Assembly (NCBI GenBank): GCA_944367565.1
Contig: CALVWR010000007.1
Span: forward strand, 1-64,000
Direction: 5' to 3'
DNA: 64,000 nucleotides
Source of the DNA: an uncultured Clostridia bacterium
Lineage (GTDB): Bacteria > Bacillota > Clostridia > Christensenellales > Borkfalkiaceae
Under the pieces are notes generated by a model. That model did no database searches, was not told the origin of the DNA, and worked only from the letters and a program-made list of their open reading frames with translations. Position numbers and translations under genes: made by a program. Below, in pieces: positions 1 to 12,817 of this stretch; position 1 is the stretch's first letter; each line of letters starts with the position of its first letter.

Positions 1-156
1 TGCGCGGACGTCAAAGAGGAATCGGTGAAAATCCGCGACGAGCTGCTCGTCAAGATGAACGCGCTGCGCGTCGGCGCGGACGAAGCGGAAACGCTTTGCG
101 CTTCGGAATACTGGCCGTTCCCGACGTACGGAGATTTGCTGTTCGGCGTGAAATAA
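1..156 (+). CDS. glnN: Glutamine synthetase type III, C-terminal fragment
   Basis: The window opens inside this gene; only the last 51 codons are present, ending at TAA 154-156. The visible tail is helical and then reads EYWPFPTYGDLLFGVK, which fits the conserved C-terminus of type III (GlnN-type) glutamine synthetases, which make glutamine from glutamate, ammonia and ATP. The next genes are glutamine-dependent amidotransferases (asnB, pyrG, carA), which supports the call. Because the catalytic part lies outside the window, the assignment rests on the tail motif and context only. Confidence 0.65.
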   Translation, partial: CADVKEESVKIRDELLVKMNALRVGADEAETLCASEYWPFPTYGDLLFGVK

Positions 157-165
157 CGAAAAAGG

Positions 166-195
166 CGCGGCGGCGTAAACGCCGCCGCGTTAAAA
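166..195 (+). terminator. GC-rich hairpin after glutamine synthetase
   Basis: A perfect 10-bp stem (166-175 with 180-189) with a TAAA loop lies between the glutamine synthetase stop and asnB. It is followed only by TTAAAATAAA rather than a clean run of T, so it is a weak terminator or a partial read-through or processing element that lets asnB be expressed at a different level. Confidence 0.5.
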
Positions 196-210
196 TAAAG
201 GGTAAGAAAT

Positions 211-1794
211 ATGTGTACGATCATGTGTTACTGCGGGAAAGGAGCGGATGTGTCGTCTTTTCGGGAGCATCTCGAAAGGACGCATATGCGCGGACCGGAC
301 GATATGCGCATTCTGGAACTGGAAGACGGCGTAATGGGATTCGGCAGGTTATCGATCATGGGGCTGACGCCTTCGGGAATGCAGCCGTTCGGTCTGAACG
401 GAAACCATGTCGTTTGCAACGGAGAGATCTACGGCTACAAGGAGATCCGGCGTCGGCTGGAAGAGTGCGGGAAGTACGTCTTTGAAAGCGGGTCGGACTG
501 CGAAGTGCTTTTGCCGCTTTACGCGGAATACGGAACCAAGATGTTCGCCATGCTGGATGCGGAGTATGCCTGCGTGATCTACGACGCGAAAACGAGGGAA
601 TTTATCGCCGCGCGCGATCCCATCGGGATTCGTCCGCTGTTTTACGGCTACGATAAAAAAGGCGTGCTGATCTTTGCGAGCGAAGCGATCAACCTGGTCG
701 GAATGGTGGAAAAAATATATCCGTTTCCGCCGGGACATTATTACAAAGGCGGAAAATTCATCCGTTACGCGGATGTTACGCGGGTGCGCAAATACTGTCG
801 GGACGATCTCGACGTGCTTTGCAAAAATATCCGCGAGAAACTGATCGCGGGGGTGGAAAAGCGGCTGGAATCGGACGCGAAAGTGGGATTTCTTTTGAGC
901 GGCGGTCTGGACTCCTCTCTTGTCTGCGCGATTGCGGCGAGGAAGAGCGACAAGCCGATCCGGACGTATTCCATCGGCATGAGCAGGGACGCCATCGACC
1001 TGAAGTATGCACGGGAAGTAGCCGATTATATCGGGAGCAGGCACACCGAAGTGATCATCGACGAAAGCGACGTGCTGCATTCTCTGAAGAAGGTCATCGG
1101 CATACTGGGAACCTACGATATCACCACGATCCGGGCGAGCATCGGGATGTATCTCGTATGCAAGGCGATTCATGAAGAAAACGACGTGCGCGTGTTGCTG
1201 ACGGGGGAGATTTCCGACGAACTGTTCGGATATAAATACACGGATTTCGCACCTTCGGCGCGGGCGTTTCAGCAGGAAGCGTGCAAGCGGGTAAGGGAAC
1301 TGTATATGTACGACGTACTGCGTGCCGACAGGTGCATTTCCTGCAATTCGCTGGAAGCGCGCGTTCCGTTCGGGGATCTGGATTTTGTAAAATATGTGAT
1401 GGCGATCGATCCGGAAAAGAAACTGAATCGTTATAACAAAGGAAAATATCTTCTGAGGAAAGCGTTTGAAGGCGATTTTCTGCCGCATGATATTCTCTAC
1501 AGGGAAAAGGCGGCGTTCTCCGACGCGGTGGGACATTCGATGGTCGACTGTCTGAAGGCTTACGCGGAAAGAACGTATACCGACGAAGAGTATGAAGAAA
1601 AGCGGAAGAAGTACGATTTTGCGCAGCCGTTTACGAAAGAATCGCTTCTGTATCGGGAAATTTTCGAGGAAATTTATCCGGGACAGGTGCAGATGATCGC
1701 CGGGTTCTGGATGCCCAACAAGGCGTGGAAAGGTTGCGATGTAAACGATCCTTCGGCGCGGGTGCTGTCCAACTACGGCGACAGCGGGAAGTGA
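211..1794 (+). CDS. asnB: Asparagine synthase (glutamine-hydrolysing)
   Basis: Makes asparagine from aspartate, glutamine and ATP. The N-terminus MCTIMC places the class II amidotransferase nucleophile at Cys2, exposed after Met removal. Glutamine-site residues are visible: Arg46, the CNGEIYG motif around 69-75 and the GSD at 94-96. The C-terminal synthetase domain carries the ATP pyrophosphatase loop SGGLDSS at 230-236. At 527 aa it has the usual AsnB length. It sits 54 bp after the glutamine synthetase stop and 16 bp before pyrG. Family membership is secure; the specific AsnB role is the standard reading, although asparagine-synthase-like paralogues with other substrates exist. Confidence 0.92.
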   Translation: MCTIMCYCGKGADVSSFREHLERTHMRGPDDMRILELEDGVMGFGRLSIMGLTPSGMQPFGLNGNHVVCNGEIYGYKEIRRRLEECGKYVFESGSDCEVLLPLYAEYGTKMFAMLDAEYACVIYDAKTREFIAARDPIGIRPLFYGYDKKGVLIFASEAINLVGMVEKIYPFPPGHYYKGGKFIRYADVTRVRKYCRDDLDVLCKNIREKLIAGVEKRLESDAKVGFLLSGGLDSSLVCAIAARKSDKPIRTYSIGMSRDAIDLKYAREVADYIGSRHTEVIIDESDVLHSLKKVIGILGTYDITTIRASIGMYLVCKAIHEENDVRVLLTGEISDELFGYKYTDFAPSARAFQQEACKRVRELYMYDVLRADRCISCNSLEARVPFGDLDFVKYVMAIDPEKKLNRYNKGKYLLRKAFEGDFLPHDILYREKAAFSDAVGHSMVDCLKAYAERTYTDEEYEEKRKKYDFAQPFTKESLLYREIFEEIYPGQVQMIAGFWMPNKAWKGCDVNDPSARVLSNYGDSGK

Positions 1795-1807
1795 GCGAGG
1801 AGAATGA

Positions 1808-4522
<2,715 letters not shown>

Positions 4523-4530
<8 letters not shown>

Positions 4531-7500
4531 GAGAACGGATATCAAAAAAATTCTGGTGATCGGATCGGGGCCGATCGTGATCGGTCAGGCGGCGGAGTTC
4601 GATTATGCCGGCACGCAGGCGTGTATCGCGTTGAAGGAAGAAGGGTATGAAGTAGTGCTTTGCAATTCCAACCCTGCGACCATCATGACCGATACATCCA
4701 TCGCGGACAAAGTCTACATGGAGCCGCTCACGCTGGAATACGTGGCGCGGATTATGCGCTACGAACGTCCCGACGCGATCCTGCCGGGGATCGGGGGGCA
4801 AACGGGACTGAACCTCGCCATGCAGCTTGCGCAGAAGGGCGTGCTGCGGGAATGCGGCGTGGAACTGCTGGGCACGGACATCGCGAGCATCGCCAAAGCG
4901 GAAGACCGCGAACTTTTCAAAGAACTTTGCGAAAGCCTGGGGGAACCGGTGTTGCCGTCGCAGATCGCCTGCAGCGAAGAAGAAGGATTGCGCGCGGCGA
5001 AGGAAATCGGCTATCCCGTCGTGCTGCGCCCGGCGTTTACGCTGGGAGGAACGGGCGGCGGCTTTGCCGAAAACGAAGAAGAATTTTCGGCAATCATCAA
5101 GCATGCTCTCGCCCTGTCGCCGGTAGGGCAGGTGCTGGTGGAAAAGAGCATCAAGGGCTATAAAGAAATCGAATATGAAGTCATCCGCGACGCCAACGAT
5201 ACGGCGATCACGGTCTGCAATATGGAAAACGTAGATCCCGTCGGGATTCATACCGGAGATTCTACGGTGGTGTGTCCGTCTCAGACGCTGACCGACAAGG
5301 AGTATCAGATGCTGCGGACGAGCGCGCTGAAAATCATCCGCGCCTTGGGAATCGAGGGCGGCTGTAACGTACAGTTTGCCCTTTCTCCGACTTCTTTTCA
5401 ATATTATCTGATCGAAGTGAATCCGCGGGTTTCGCGTTCTTCCGCGCTGGCGTCGAAGGCGAGCGGATATCCGATTGCAAGGGTTTCGGCGAAGATCGGC
5501 GTGGGACTTCGTCTTGACGAGATCAGATTGGCAAATACGCCGGCTTCCTTTGAACCTTCCCTCGATTACGTGGTCACGAAGATGCCGCGTTTTCCTTTCG
5601 ATAAATTTACCGATGCGAATCATAAGCTCGGCACGCAGATGAAAGCGACGGGCGAGGTGATGAGCGTAGGGCGGACGATGGAGGAAAGTTTTCTCAAGGC
5701 AGTGCGGTCCTTGGAGATCGGCGTCGATCATCTGTACATGCCGAAATTTGACGGCAAGGGAAAGGACGAACTTCTCAGATACGTTGCCGCGGGAACCGAC
5801 GATCGGCTGTTTGCCGTGGCGCAGTTGCTCAGGATCGGCGGAAGCGTCGAGGAGATTGCCGCCGCAACGCAGATCGACAAGCTGTTTTTGAAAAAGATCG
5901 ACAACATCGTCAGGACGGAACGGATCCTTGCGGAGCGGCCCCGGGACGCCGACGCGCTGACCGACGCCAAACGTTCGGGCTTTTCCGACAGGGAGGTGGC
6001 GCGGCTTTGGAATTGCGACGAAGACGCCGTGCGCGCTTTCCGGAAGAGCCGGTCGATCTGTCCGGTTTACAAGATGATCGACAGCTGTGCTTCGGAATTT
6101 GCAAGCTACATTCCCTATTTTTACTCGACGTACGAACAGGACGACGAATCGACGGTATCAAAGAAAAAAAAGATCGTCGTTTTGGGAAGCGGGCCGATCC
6201 GCATCGGACAGGGCATCGAATTCGACTATTCCACCGTCCATGCGGTAAAAACCATCAAAAAAGCGGGCTACGAAGCGATCATCGTCAATAACAATCCGGA
6301 AACGGTTTCCACCGATTATACGGCGGCGGATAAACTGTATTTCGAGCCGTTGTGTGTGGAAGACGTGATGAATATCGTCGAACACGAACGCCCGGACGGC
6401 GTGATCGTTTCCCTCGGCGGGCAGACCGCCGTGAATCTGGCGGAACCGCTTGCGCGTCGCGGCGTGCCCATCATCGGTACGGGGTGCGATGCCATCGACA
6501 AGGCGGAAAACAGGGATTCGTTTGAAAAATTACTCGAATCGCTGTCCATTCCGCAGCCGAAGGGCCGTGCGGTCACCGAGATCGGCGAAGGACTGCGCGC
6601 GGCGAAGGAGATCGGTTATCCGGTTCTGGTGCGCCCGAGTTTCGTTCTCGGCGGGAGGGCGATGCAGATCGTGGCAAACGAGGAATCGCTGAGCCGTTAT
6701 CTGAAAACAGCCGTCGAGATCGACGCCGATAAACCCGTTCTCGTCGACAAATACATCCGGGGTAAAGAAGTAGAGGTCGACGCCGTTTGCGACGGGAAAA
6801 ACGTATTCGTTCCCGGGATTATGGAGCTTGTCGAGCGGACGGGGATTCATTCGGGGGATTCCATCAGCGTATATCCGCCTTACAGTCTTTCCGCCGCGGT
6901 GAAAAAAACCATTCTGGATTATACCCGCAGACTCGGCACGGGGATCGGGATCGTCGGTCTTTACAACATCCAGTTCATCGTGGACAAAAAACAGAACGTT
7001 TACGTCATCGAGGTCAATCCCCGCTCGTCGAGAACGGTGCCGTTTCTCTCCAAAGCGACGGGCTACGATCTCGGAGAGATCGCCACGCTGGTTATTCTCG
7101 GCAAAAGTCTGGAAGAACAGGGGATCGCGGAGGAATATCCCGAAGAAGGGGAACGTTGGTACGTCAAAGCTCCGGCGTTTTCCTTTGCGAAGCTCAACGG
7201 CATGGACGTCTATCTGTCGCCGGAAATGAAATCGACGGGCGAGGCGATCGGGTATGACCGATCTCTTACGCGGGCGCTGTATAAAGCCTTACAGGCGTCG
7301 GGCGTCAAGGTGCAGAATTACGGGACGGTCTTCGCCACCATCAGCGATGAGGACAAGGAAGAATCGCTGCCGTTGATCCGCCGTTTTTACAAACTCGGCT
7401 TCAATATCGAAGCGACCAAGGGCACGGCGGAATTTCTGAAAAAGAACGGGATCAGAACGAGGATGCGGAAGAAGATCAGCGAAGGTTCGTCGGACATTCT

Positions 7501-7705
7501 GAATCTGATCCGTCAGGGTTGCGTAACATATATCATCAACACGCGGGACGTGTGTTCGGAGCACCGCATGACCGACGGTTCGATCATCCGGCAATGCGCG
7601 ACGGAAAATAACATCAACGTATTTACGTCGCTGGATACGGTGCGGGTTTTGCTGGACGTGCTGGAAGAGATCACGATGAGCGTGTCGACCATCGATAAAC
7701 GATAA
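4523..7705 (+). CDS. carB: Carbamoyl-phosphate synthase large subunit
   Basis: Makes carbamoyl phosphate from bicarbonate, ammonia and two ATP. The start at 4523 (MPKRTDIKKILVIG) was chosen because it matches the conserved CarB N-terminus and has AAGGAG just upstream; an in-frame open stretch reaches back to 4421 but lies inside carA. 1060 aa. Two homologous halves each begin with an IxIGQxxEFDY motif (near residues 18-26 and again at nucleotides about 6199-6228) and contain an ATP-grasp domain; the C-terminus is the MGS-like allosteric domain. Nothing is missing. Confidence 0.97.
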
Positions 7706-7718
7706 CGGAGAAAAGAGT

Positions 7719-8495
7719 ATGCATTTTACCAAGATGGAAGGTTTGGGAAACGATTACCTGTATGTTTACGGGGAACCGGAAAACGCGGCGGCGTTGTCGC
7801 GCCGGCTGTCGGACAGGCATTTCGGCGCGGGTTCGGACGGCATGATCTGGATCGGAAAATCGGACAAAGCGGATTTCTCAATGCGTATTTTCAATGCCGA
7901 CGGCAGCGAAGCGAAGATGTGCGGCAACGGCATCCGCTGCGTGGGAAAGTACGTATACGATAAAGGATACACGAAAAAGACGGACATCACAATCGAAACG
8001 CTGTCCGGGATCAAGTCGTTGCACCTTTTTGCGGAAGGCGGAACGGTGACGTCCGTAACGGTGGATATGGGAAAGGTAACGGTATTTCCCGAGACGGTGC
8101 TGTCGGTGGACGGCAAGGAGATTCACGGCTACCGCGTGGACGTCGGCAATCCGCATTTCGTCACGTTCGACGAAGGACTGTCGCCCGAAACGGTCGGGGC
8201 AAAGATCGAAAAACACGAGATGTTCGACGGAGGAATCAACGCGGAGTTTGTCCGCGCGGAGGATAAAACGCATTTGCGGATGAGGGTCTGGGAACGCGGA
8301 AGCGGCATTACGATGGCATGCGGAACGGGCGCGTGCGCCAGCGTGGCGGCGGCGGTGTATTGCGGACTGTGTCCGGAAAACGAAACGGTTTTCGTACGGC
8401 TGGACGGAGGCGTTTTGTCCGTGAAAATAAAAGACGGCAAAGCATATATGACGGGACCTGCCGTGACGGTGTATGAAGGAGAGGTAAAAATATGA
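7719..8495 (+). CDS. dapF: Diaminopimelate epimerase
   Basis: Interconverts LL- and meso-diaminopimelate for lysine and peptidoglycan synthesis. The two catalytic cysteines of the PLP-independent racemase fold are visible: Cys68 in MCGNGIRC and Cys201 in ACGTGACA. The N-terminus MHFTKMEGLGNDYL is characteristic. 258 aa, slightly short but within the family range. It starts 13 bp after carB with GGAG upstream and overlaps dapL by 4 bp (ATGA). Confidence 0.96.
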   Translation: MHFTKMEGLGNDYLYVYGEPENAAALSRRLSDRHFGAGSDGMIWIGKSDKADFSMRIFNADGSEAKMCGNGIRCVGKYVYDKGYTKKTDITIETLSGIKSLHLFAEGGTVTSVTVDMGKVTVFPETVLSVDGKEIHGYRVDVGNPHFVTFDEGLSPETVGAKIEKHEMFDGGINAEFVRAEDKTHLRMRVWERGSGITMACGTGACASVAAAVYCGLCPENETVFVRLDGGVLSVKIKDGKAYMTGPAVTVYEGEVKI

Positions 8496-9676
8496 TCAGC
8501 GTCAATAAAAATTATGCGAATTTGAAAGATTCTTATTTGTTTTACAAAATCGCGCAGAAGATCAAGAAGTATACGGAAGAACACGAAGGGGCGTATATTT
8601 ACAGACTGGGGATCGGAGACGTATCGCAGCCGCTCAGCGCGTCGGTGATCCGCGCGCTGCACGAAGCGGTGAACGATCAGGCGGAAAAAAAGACCTTTCA
8701 CGGCTATATGCCGGAATGCGGCGCTCCCTTTCTGCGGGAGGCGATCGCGGCGCACTATGCGAAAAAAGGCGTAAATTTAAAGACGGAAGAGGTTTTCGTT
8801 TCAAGCGGCGCGAGCGACGAGCTCGGCGATATTCTGGATCTGTTCGATAAATCCTCGGTCGCGTTGGTCACGGAACCCGCGTATCCCGCCTATGTCGATG
8901 CGAACGTGATGGCGGGGCGGAAGATTCTGCATCTTCCTTCTTCGGAGGAAAACGGCTTTCTTCCGCCGCCTCCGTCGGAAAAAGCGGATCTGATTTATCT
9001 TTGCTCGCCGAACAATCCCACGGGCGCCGTTTACACGAAAGAGGGGTTGCGGCAGTGGGTGGATTACGCCAACGAAAATAAATCGGTGATTTTGTTTGAC
9101 GCGGCGTACGAGGCGTTCATCGAGGACCCGTCTTTGCCGCGGAGCATCTTTGAAATCGACGGGGCGCGCACCTGCGCGATCGAGATTTGTTCGCTGTCCA
9201 AGACGGCGGGATTTACGGGTACGCGGTTGGGATACACCATCATTCCCTCGGAACTGAACAGGGAAGGCATGAATCTGAACGCCATGTGGGTGCGGAACCG
9301 CACGACAAAGACCAACGGCGTTTCGTATATCCTGCAGAAGGGAGGAAGCGCCGTCTTCACCGAACAGGGGCAAAAAGAAGTCCGGGAACTGATCAGCGTA
9401 TATAAAAACAACGCGAAACGGCTGATGCGCGCGTTCGACGAGATCGGCTTACCGTACTTCGGCGGAAAGAATGCGCCGTACGTCTGGGTGAAATGCCCGC
9501 AGAATCTGACGAGCTGGGGATTTTTCGATTACCTTCTGGAAAAGATCTGCGTTGTGGGAACGCCCGGATCGGGCTTCGGTCAATGCGGGGAAGGATATTT
9601 CCGTTTTTCGTCGTTTGCCTCCGAGGAAGATACCGAAGCGGCGGCGAAAAAAATGGTCGCTTTGTTAAAAAAATGA
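8492..9676 (+). CDS. dapL: LL-diaminopimelate aminotransferase
   Basis: PLP-dependent fold-type I aminotransferase that makes LL-DAP directly from tetrahydrodipicolinate, bypassing the acyl intermediates of the DapD/E route. The N-terminus starts SVNKNYANLKDSYLF, followed by SPNNPTG at 172-178 and the Schiff-base Lys237 in SLSKTAGFTG. 394 aa, close to the family norm. Overlap and adjacency with dapF, whose substrate it supplies, strongly support this over generic aspartate aminotransferase. Last gene before a strong hairpin terminator. Confidence 0.93.
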   Translation: MISVNKNYANLKDSYLFYKIAQKIKKYTEEHEGAYIYRLGIGDVSQPLSASVIRALHEAVNDQAEKKTFHGYMPECGAPFLREAIAAHYAKKGVNLKTEEVFVSSGASDELGDILDLFDKSSVALVTEPAYPAYVDANVMAGRKILHLPSSEENGFLPPPPSEKADLIYLCSPNNPTGAVYTKEGLRQWVDYANENKSVILFDAAYEAFIEDPSLPRSIFEIDGARTCAIEICSLSKTAGFTGTRLGYTIIPSELNREGMNLNAMWVRNRTTKTNGVSYILQKGGSAVFTEQGQKEVRELISVYKNNAKRLMRAFDEIGLPYFGGKNAPYVWVKCPQNLTSWGFFDYLLEKICVVGTPGSGFGQCGEGYFRFSSFASEEDTEAAAKKMVALLKK

Positions 9677-9682
9677 ATTTCC

Positions 9683-9722
9683 GAGAAAAAGTCCGTCGCA
9701 TAATTGCGACGGACTTTTTCTC
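9683..9722 (+). terminator. Bidirectional rho-independent terminator
   Basis: A perfect 18-bp inverted repeat (9683-9700 with 9705-9722), loop TAAT, with A-rich and T-rich flanks on both arms. It lies between the convergent dapL (+) and araC (-) genes and can end transcription from either side. Confidence 0.9.
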
Positions 9723-9842
9723 GATGCAGAATGAAAATATAAAGCACGGTCGTCTTTTACGGCTGAGGAAATCCTCTTGCTTCCAAGATTCGGCGCATCT
9801 GATGCCGACGCCCGTCGGCGGAATGTTGCGCGCCCGCTTTGT

Positions 9843-10652
9843 TCAGTGTCGCTTGCGGTATGCCAGGGGCGTGCAGTTGTAAAATTCCTTGAATTTTGCG
9901 ATAAACGCGCTTACGGAATCGTATCCGATCTCATAAGCGATATCGAGAATGGACAGATGCGTGGAAGAAAGCAGCGATACCGCGCGGTTGAGCTTTGCCT
10001 GCAGAAAATAATCGTGCAGAGTATGGTCCGTATATTTTTGGAATAATACGGAAAAATACGAGTAGGAATACCCCGATTTTGCCACCAGTTCGGAAAGGCT
10101 TTTCTGTAAATTTTCCGGAATCTGCAGCAGATCGAGAAAATCCAGCACCGCTTTGGGAATGTCGTTTTCGGAAAAATATTCCTGTTTTACGGCGAGCCCG
10201 AGAAGATAGACGATGGTGGAATATGCGATCTGACGGAGAACGGGGGTGTATCGGCCGACCGATTGCAGGGATTCCACCAGTTTCATATCCTCCGAGATGG
10301 TCTGCATCGTGTTGGCGGGAAGGGGAAACATCAGGGGCTCCGTTTTTCTGCACAGCCTGGAATAGAGCTTCATGTCGAGAATCTGCAGGATATTTTTCAG
10401 TTCGGCGTCACTGATGTAAAGATCGCGGTGTTTACTGCCGGGACGCTGGTGTAAGAGCGTATGGCTGTGCATGGGTCCGAGAACCATGACGAAATTCGCC
10501 TGGGTTTCGATGTCGACGTCGTTGACGCGGTTGAGAAACGAACCGGAGGGAAAAAGTACAAATTCCCACTGCGCGTGCTGATGCGGCAAGGCGTTTACGT
10601 CATATTCGGTTGTGAATGTCGTGGAAGGGACGGCAAGTTTCAGTTTTTTCAC
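9843..10652 (-). CDS. AraC-family transcriptional regulator
   Basis: Likely carbohydrate-responsive regulator of the divergent ABC importer operon. The N-terminal half is a cupin-like sensor (ALPHQHAQWEFVLFPSG is the typical metal- or sugar-binding strand pattern), and the C-terminal third holds two helix-turn-helix units, with SILDIAYEIGYDSVSAFIAKFKE as the second and TPLAYRK at the end. The start is taken as the GTG at 10652, preceded by GAGGAG with 6-nt spacing, giving 269 aa; an in-frame extension to 10715 has no ribosome site. A canonical promoter is at 10824-10852 on the same strand. The target sugar is not readable. Confidence 0.88.
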   Translation of the reverse strand: MKKLKLAVPSTTFTTEYDVNALPHQHAQWEFVLFPSGSFLNRVNDVDIETQANFVMVLGPMHSHTLLHQRPGSKHRDLYISDAELKNILQILDMKLYSRLCRKTEPLMFPLPANTMQTISEDMKLVESLQSVGRYTPVLRQIAYSTIVYLLGLAVKQEYFSENDIPKAVLDFLDLLQIPENLQKSLSELVAKSGYSYSYFSVLFQKYTDHTLHDYFLQAKLNRAVSLLSSTHLSILDIAYEIGYDSVSAFIAKFKEFYNCTPLAYRKRH

Positions 10653-10779
10653 GGAAATCTCCTCAAAATAAAAGAACAAAAAACGTTTTTTATCGGATCG
10701 ACAAAATAAGATCATAATAAAAAAGCAAAAAAATGATAATACGGATTGTTCTGTTTTTTATAAAAAAACGGGATTTTAA

Positions 10780-10802
10780 GCGTATTTTTTAAAAAAATAC
10801 GC
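10780..10802. repeat. A/T-rich palindrome in the regulator leader
   Basis: GCGTATTTTTT meets AAAAAAATACGC, an almost perfect 23-bp dyad just downstream of the predicted araC transcription start. It could be a regulator half-site or a weak leader hairpin; there is no GC core, so it is not a convincing terminator. Confidence 0.4.
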
Positions 10803-10823
10803 AAAAAAGCACCGTATAATAAA

Positions 10824-10852
10824 AGTATACTCTCAATTTGCATAGGCGTCAA
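10824..10852 (-). promoter_or_regulatory. Sigma-A promoter for the AraC regulator
   Basis: Read on the minus strand: TTGACG (10847-10852), 17-bp spacer, TATACT (10824-10829). This is one base off consensus in each box and predicts a leader of about 165 nt for the regulator. Confidence 0.75.
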
Positions 10853-10866
10853 GCGCCGGAAACAAA

Positions 10867-10900
10867 AAAAATGAAAAATCGATATTTTTCGATCATTTTT
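10867..10900. promoter_or_regulatory. Inverted-repeat candidate operator between divergent genes
   Basis: AAAAATG (10867-10873) and CATTTTT (10894-10900) flank an inner near-palindrome GAAAAATCGATATTTTTC. The element sits about 50-60 bp upstream of a TACAAT -10 box at 10927-10932 that has no good -35 (position 10904-10909 reads TAGAAT). That is the arrangement expected for an activator-dependent promoter controlled by the neighbouring AraC protein. Inference from position only. Confidence 0.45.
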
Positions 10901-10966
10901 AGATAGAATACGGCGTAAACCTATGGTACAATGAAAGAACGAATTGATAAAATGAGGTAGATATCG

Positions 10967-11884
10967 ATGCAAAGAAAAAAGAAAAATGCGCTTCGGATCG
11001 AAAACGGACTGAAATGCGGGACGGCGTGGTTTCCGCTGCTGCTGTTGTTGCCGGCGCTTTTCAATTTCTTTTTGTTCTGGCTGTATCCGAATTTCGATTC
11101 GATTTTGCTGTCTTTTCAGGACGTGAACGGAGAGTGGACGATCGGGAATTATTCATGGGTATTGGAAGAACTGTTTGCTTCGAGCGACGGGGTTTTCGCG
11201 ATAGCGATGAAAAACACGCTGTTGTTTTTCACGGAAGGGTATTTCATCACGCAGACCTTTAACGTTGTTCTTGCATACTTTATCTATAAAAAGATATTTC
11301 TGGGCAAATTCTTCCGTTTTATCCTGTATTTGCCGAATATGCTTGCGGGAATCATTCTGGTCAGCATTTACAAAAACATGATCGGGCCGGAAGGACCGCT
11401 GGTGACGACGTTGCTTAAAATGGGGATCATCGATCAGCCGATCATGTTTCTCAATACCACCAAATACGCCATGGCGGCGAGCCTGGTATACAGTTTATGG
11501 CCGTGCGTCGGCGGCGTGTTCCTGTGGGCGTCGGGGGCGATGGCTCGGATTCCGAAGGATATGCTCGAGGCGGCGTCTCTGGACGGGATCACGCCCTGGA
11601 AGGAATTCGTCTATATCGTACTGCCGATGATCAGCGGCACGTTGTCGACGCTGTATATCATCGGGATTGCGGGAATTCTGGGCGCAGGCGGAGCGACGCT
11701 CTATCTGACGTTCGGCGAATACGGAACGATGACGCTTTCTTTCTGGATCTTCAAGCAGGTTTACACGGGCGGAGGTACGGGAACGAGTTCCGCGCTCGGA
11801 ATTCTGATGACGTTGGCCAGCATTCCGCTGATCTTTGTCGTGAAAGCGCTGGCAAAGAAATTTTCCGCGGAGGTATCTTACTGA
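10967..11884 (+). CDS. ABC sugar transporter permease (CUT1, MalF/LplB type)
   Basis: Integral membrane subunit of a carbohydrate importer. Hydrophobic segments start at about residue 20 (the WFPLLLLLPALFNFFLFWL stretch), and the cytoplasmic EAA loop that docks the ATPase is visible as EAASLDGITPWKEFVYIVLP. 305 aa is typical. GAGG lies 9 nt before the ATG. Its stop overlaps the second permease start by one base (TGATG). No ATP-binding subunit is encoded nearby, so a shared MsmX/UgpC-type ATPase elsewhere is presumed. Confidence 0.92.
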   Translation: MQRKKKNALRIENGLKCGTAWFPLLLLLPALFNFFLFWLYPNFDSILLSFQDVNGEWTIGNYSWVLEELFASSDGVFAIAMKNTLLFFTEGYFITQTFNVVLAYFIYKKIFLGKFFRFILYLPNMLAGIILVSIYKNMIGPEGPLVTTLLKMGIIDQPIMFLNTTKYAMAASLVYSLWPCVGGVFLWASGAMARIPKDMLEAASLDGITPWKEFVYIVLPMISGTLSTLYIIGIAGILGAGGATLYLTFGEYGTMTLSFWIFKQVYTGGGTGTSSALGILMTLASIPLIFVVKALAKKFSAEVSY

Positions 11885-12750
11885 TGAAACGCACGCGAAT
11901 CAAACGGACGCGCGGGGAGCAAGTCGTGTTCAGCATCATGTTCGTGATTCTGGTTCTGTATACGCTTACGTTTATTTATGCATACGTCATTACGCTGATC
12001 AACACGCTGAAGGACCCCACGGAATACGCGTTGGGCAATTCGTTCGGACTGCCGGAAGGAAAGTGGTATTGGAGCAATTATCTCGAAGTATTCGATCTGC
12101 TCGTGGTCAACGGAACGGGATATTTCGGAATGATCTTCAACAGTATATGGGAAACGCTGCTCGGGACCACGCTGCCGATCATCGCGACGGTAATGTCGTC
12201 TTACGCATACGCGCGGTATAAATTTTTCGGAAGAAAAGCGGTGTATATGGTCGCCATCATTCTGCTGACCATTTCGCTGCCGGGATCGCTGCCCGCCACA
12301 TATAAACTGTACGGCGATCTGGGACTGCTGAATTCTCCGTTGTTTTATGTCGGCGCAACGGCGGGGCTGAGCTCCACGTTTATCGTGATGTGCGGCTTCT
12401 GGAACAGCGTAAGCTGGGAATACGGCGAAGCGGCGTTTGTGGACGGCGCAAACGACGTGACGGTGTTTTTCAGGATCATGGTTCCGCAGGCGCTGCCGCT
12501 TGTGGGGATCATGTTTCTGCTCGGATTCATGGGCGGCTGGACGGACGCGAACACGTCGATGCTGTATCTGCCGGAATATCCGTCGGTGGCATACGGACTT
12601 TATGAATACGAAGCGTCGACGAAGCGCAACATGAATTATCCCGTTTATTTTGCGGGGTTGGTGCTGACGGCGATCCCGAGCGTGATTCTGTATGCGATCT
12701 TTCAGGATAAGATCATGACGTCGATGAACATCGGCGGGTTGAAAGGATAG
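11884..12750 (+). CDS. ABC sugar transporter permease (CUT1, MalG type)
   Basis: Partner permease of the importer. The start at 11884 is chosen because it overlaps the upstream stop by one base and gives the expected N-terminus, a short basic stretch followed by a first membrane helix (FSIMFVILVLYTLTFIYAYV); longer in-frame reading upstream lies inside the first permease. 288 aa. The EAA motif reads EAAFVDGANDVTVFFRIMVP. It is followed after 67 bp by the binding lipoprotein. Confidence 0.92.
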   Translation: MKRTRIKRTRGEQVVFSIMFVILVLYTLTFIYAYVITLINTLKDPTEYALGNSFGLPEGKWYWSNYLEVFDLLVVNGTGYFGMIFNSIWETLLGTTLPIIATVMSSYAYARYKFFGRKAVYMVAIILLTISLPGSLPATYKLYGDLGLLNSPLFYVGATAGLSSTFIVMCGFWNSVSWEYGEAAFVDGANDVTVFFRIMVPQALPLVGIMFLLGFMGGWTDANTSMLYLPEYPSVAYGLYEYEASTKRNMNYPVYFAGLVLTAIPSVILYAIFQDKIMTSMNIGGLKG

Positions 12751-12817
12751 AAATGAAACGGGAAAGGCAAAATCAAAAATGCTTTTTTGAAGATATCGTC
12801 AAGGAGGAAAATTGTCG

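Noticed and set aside
10780-10802. A/T palindrome as an intrinsic terminator of the AraC leader
   Set aside because: No GC pairs in the stem core; such a hairpin would be too weak to terminate.
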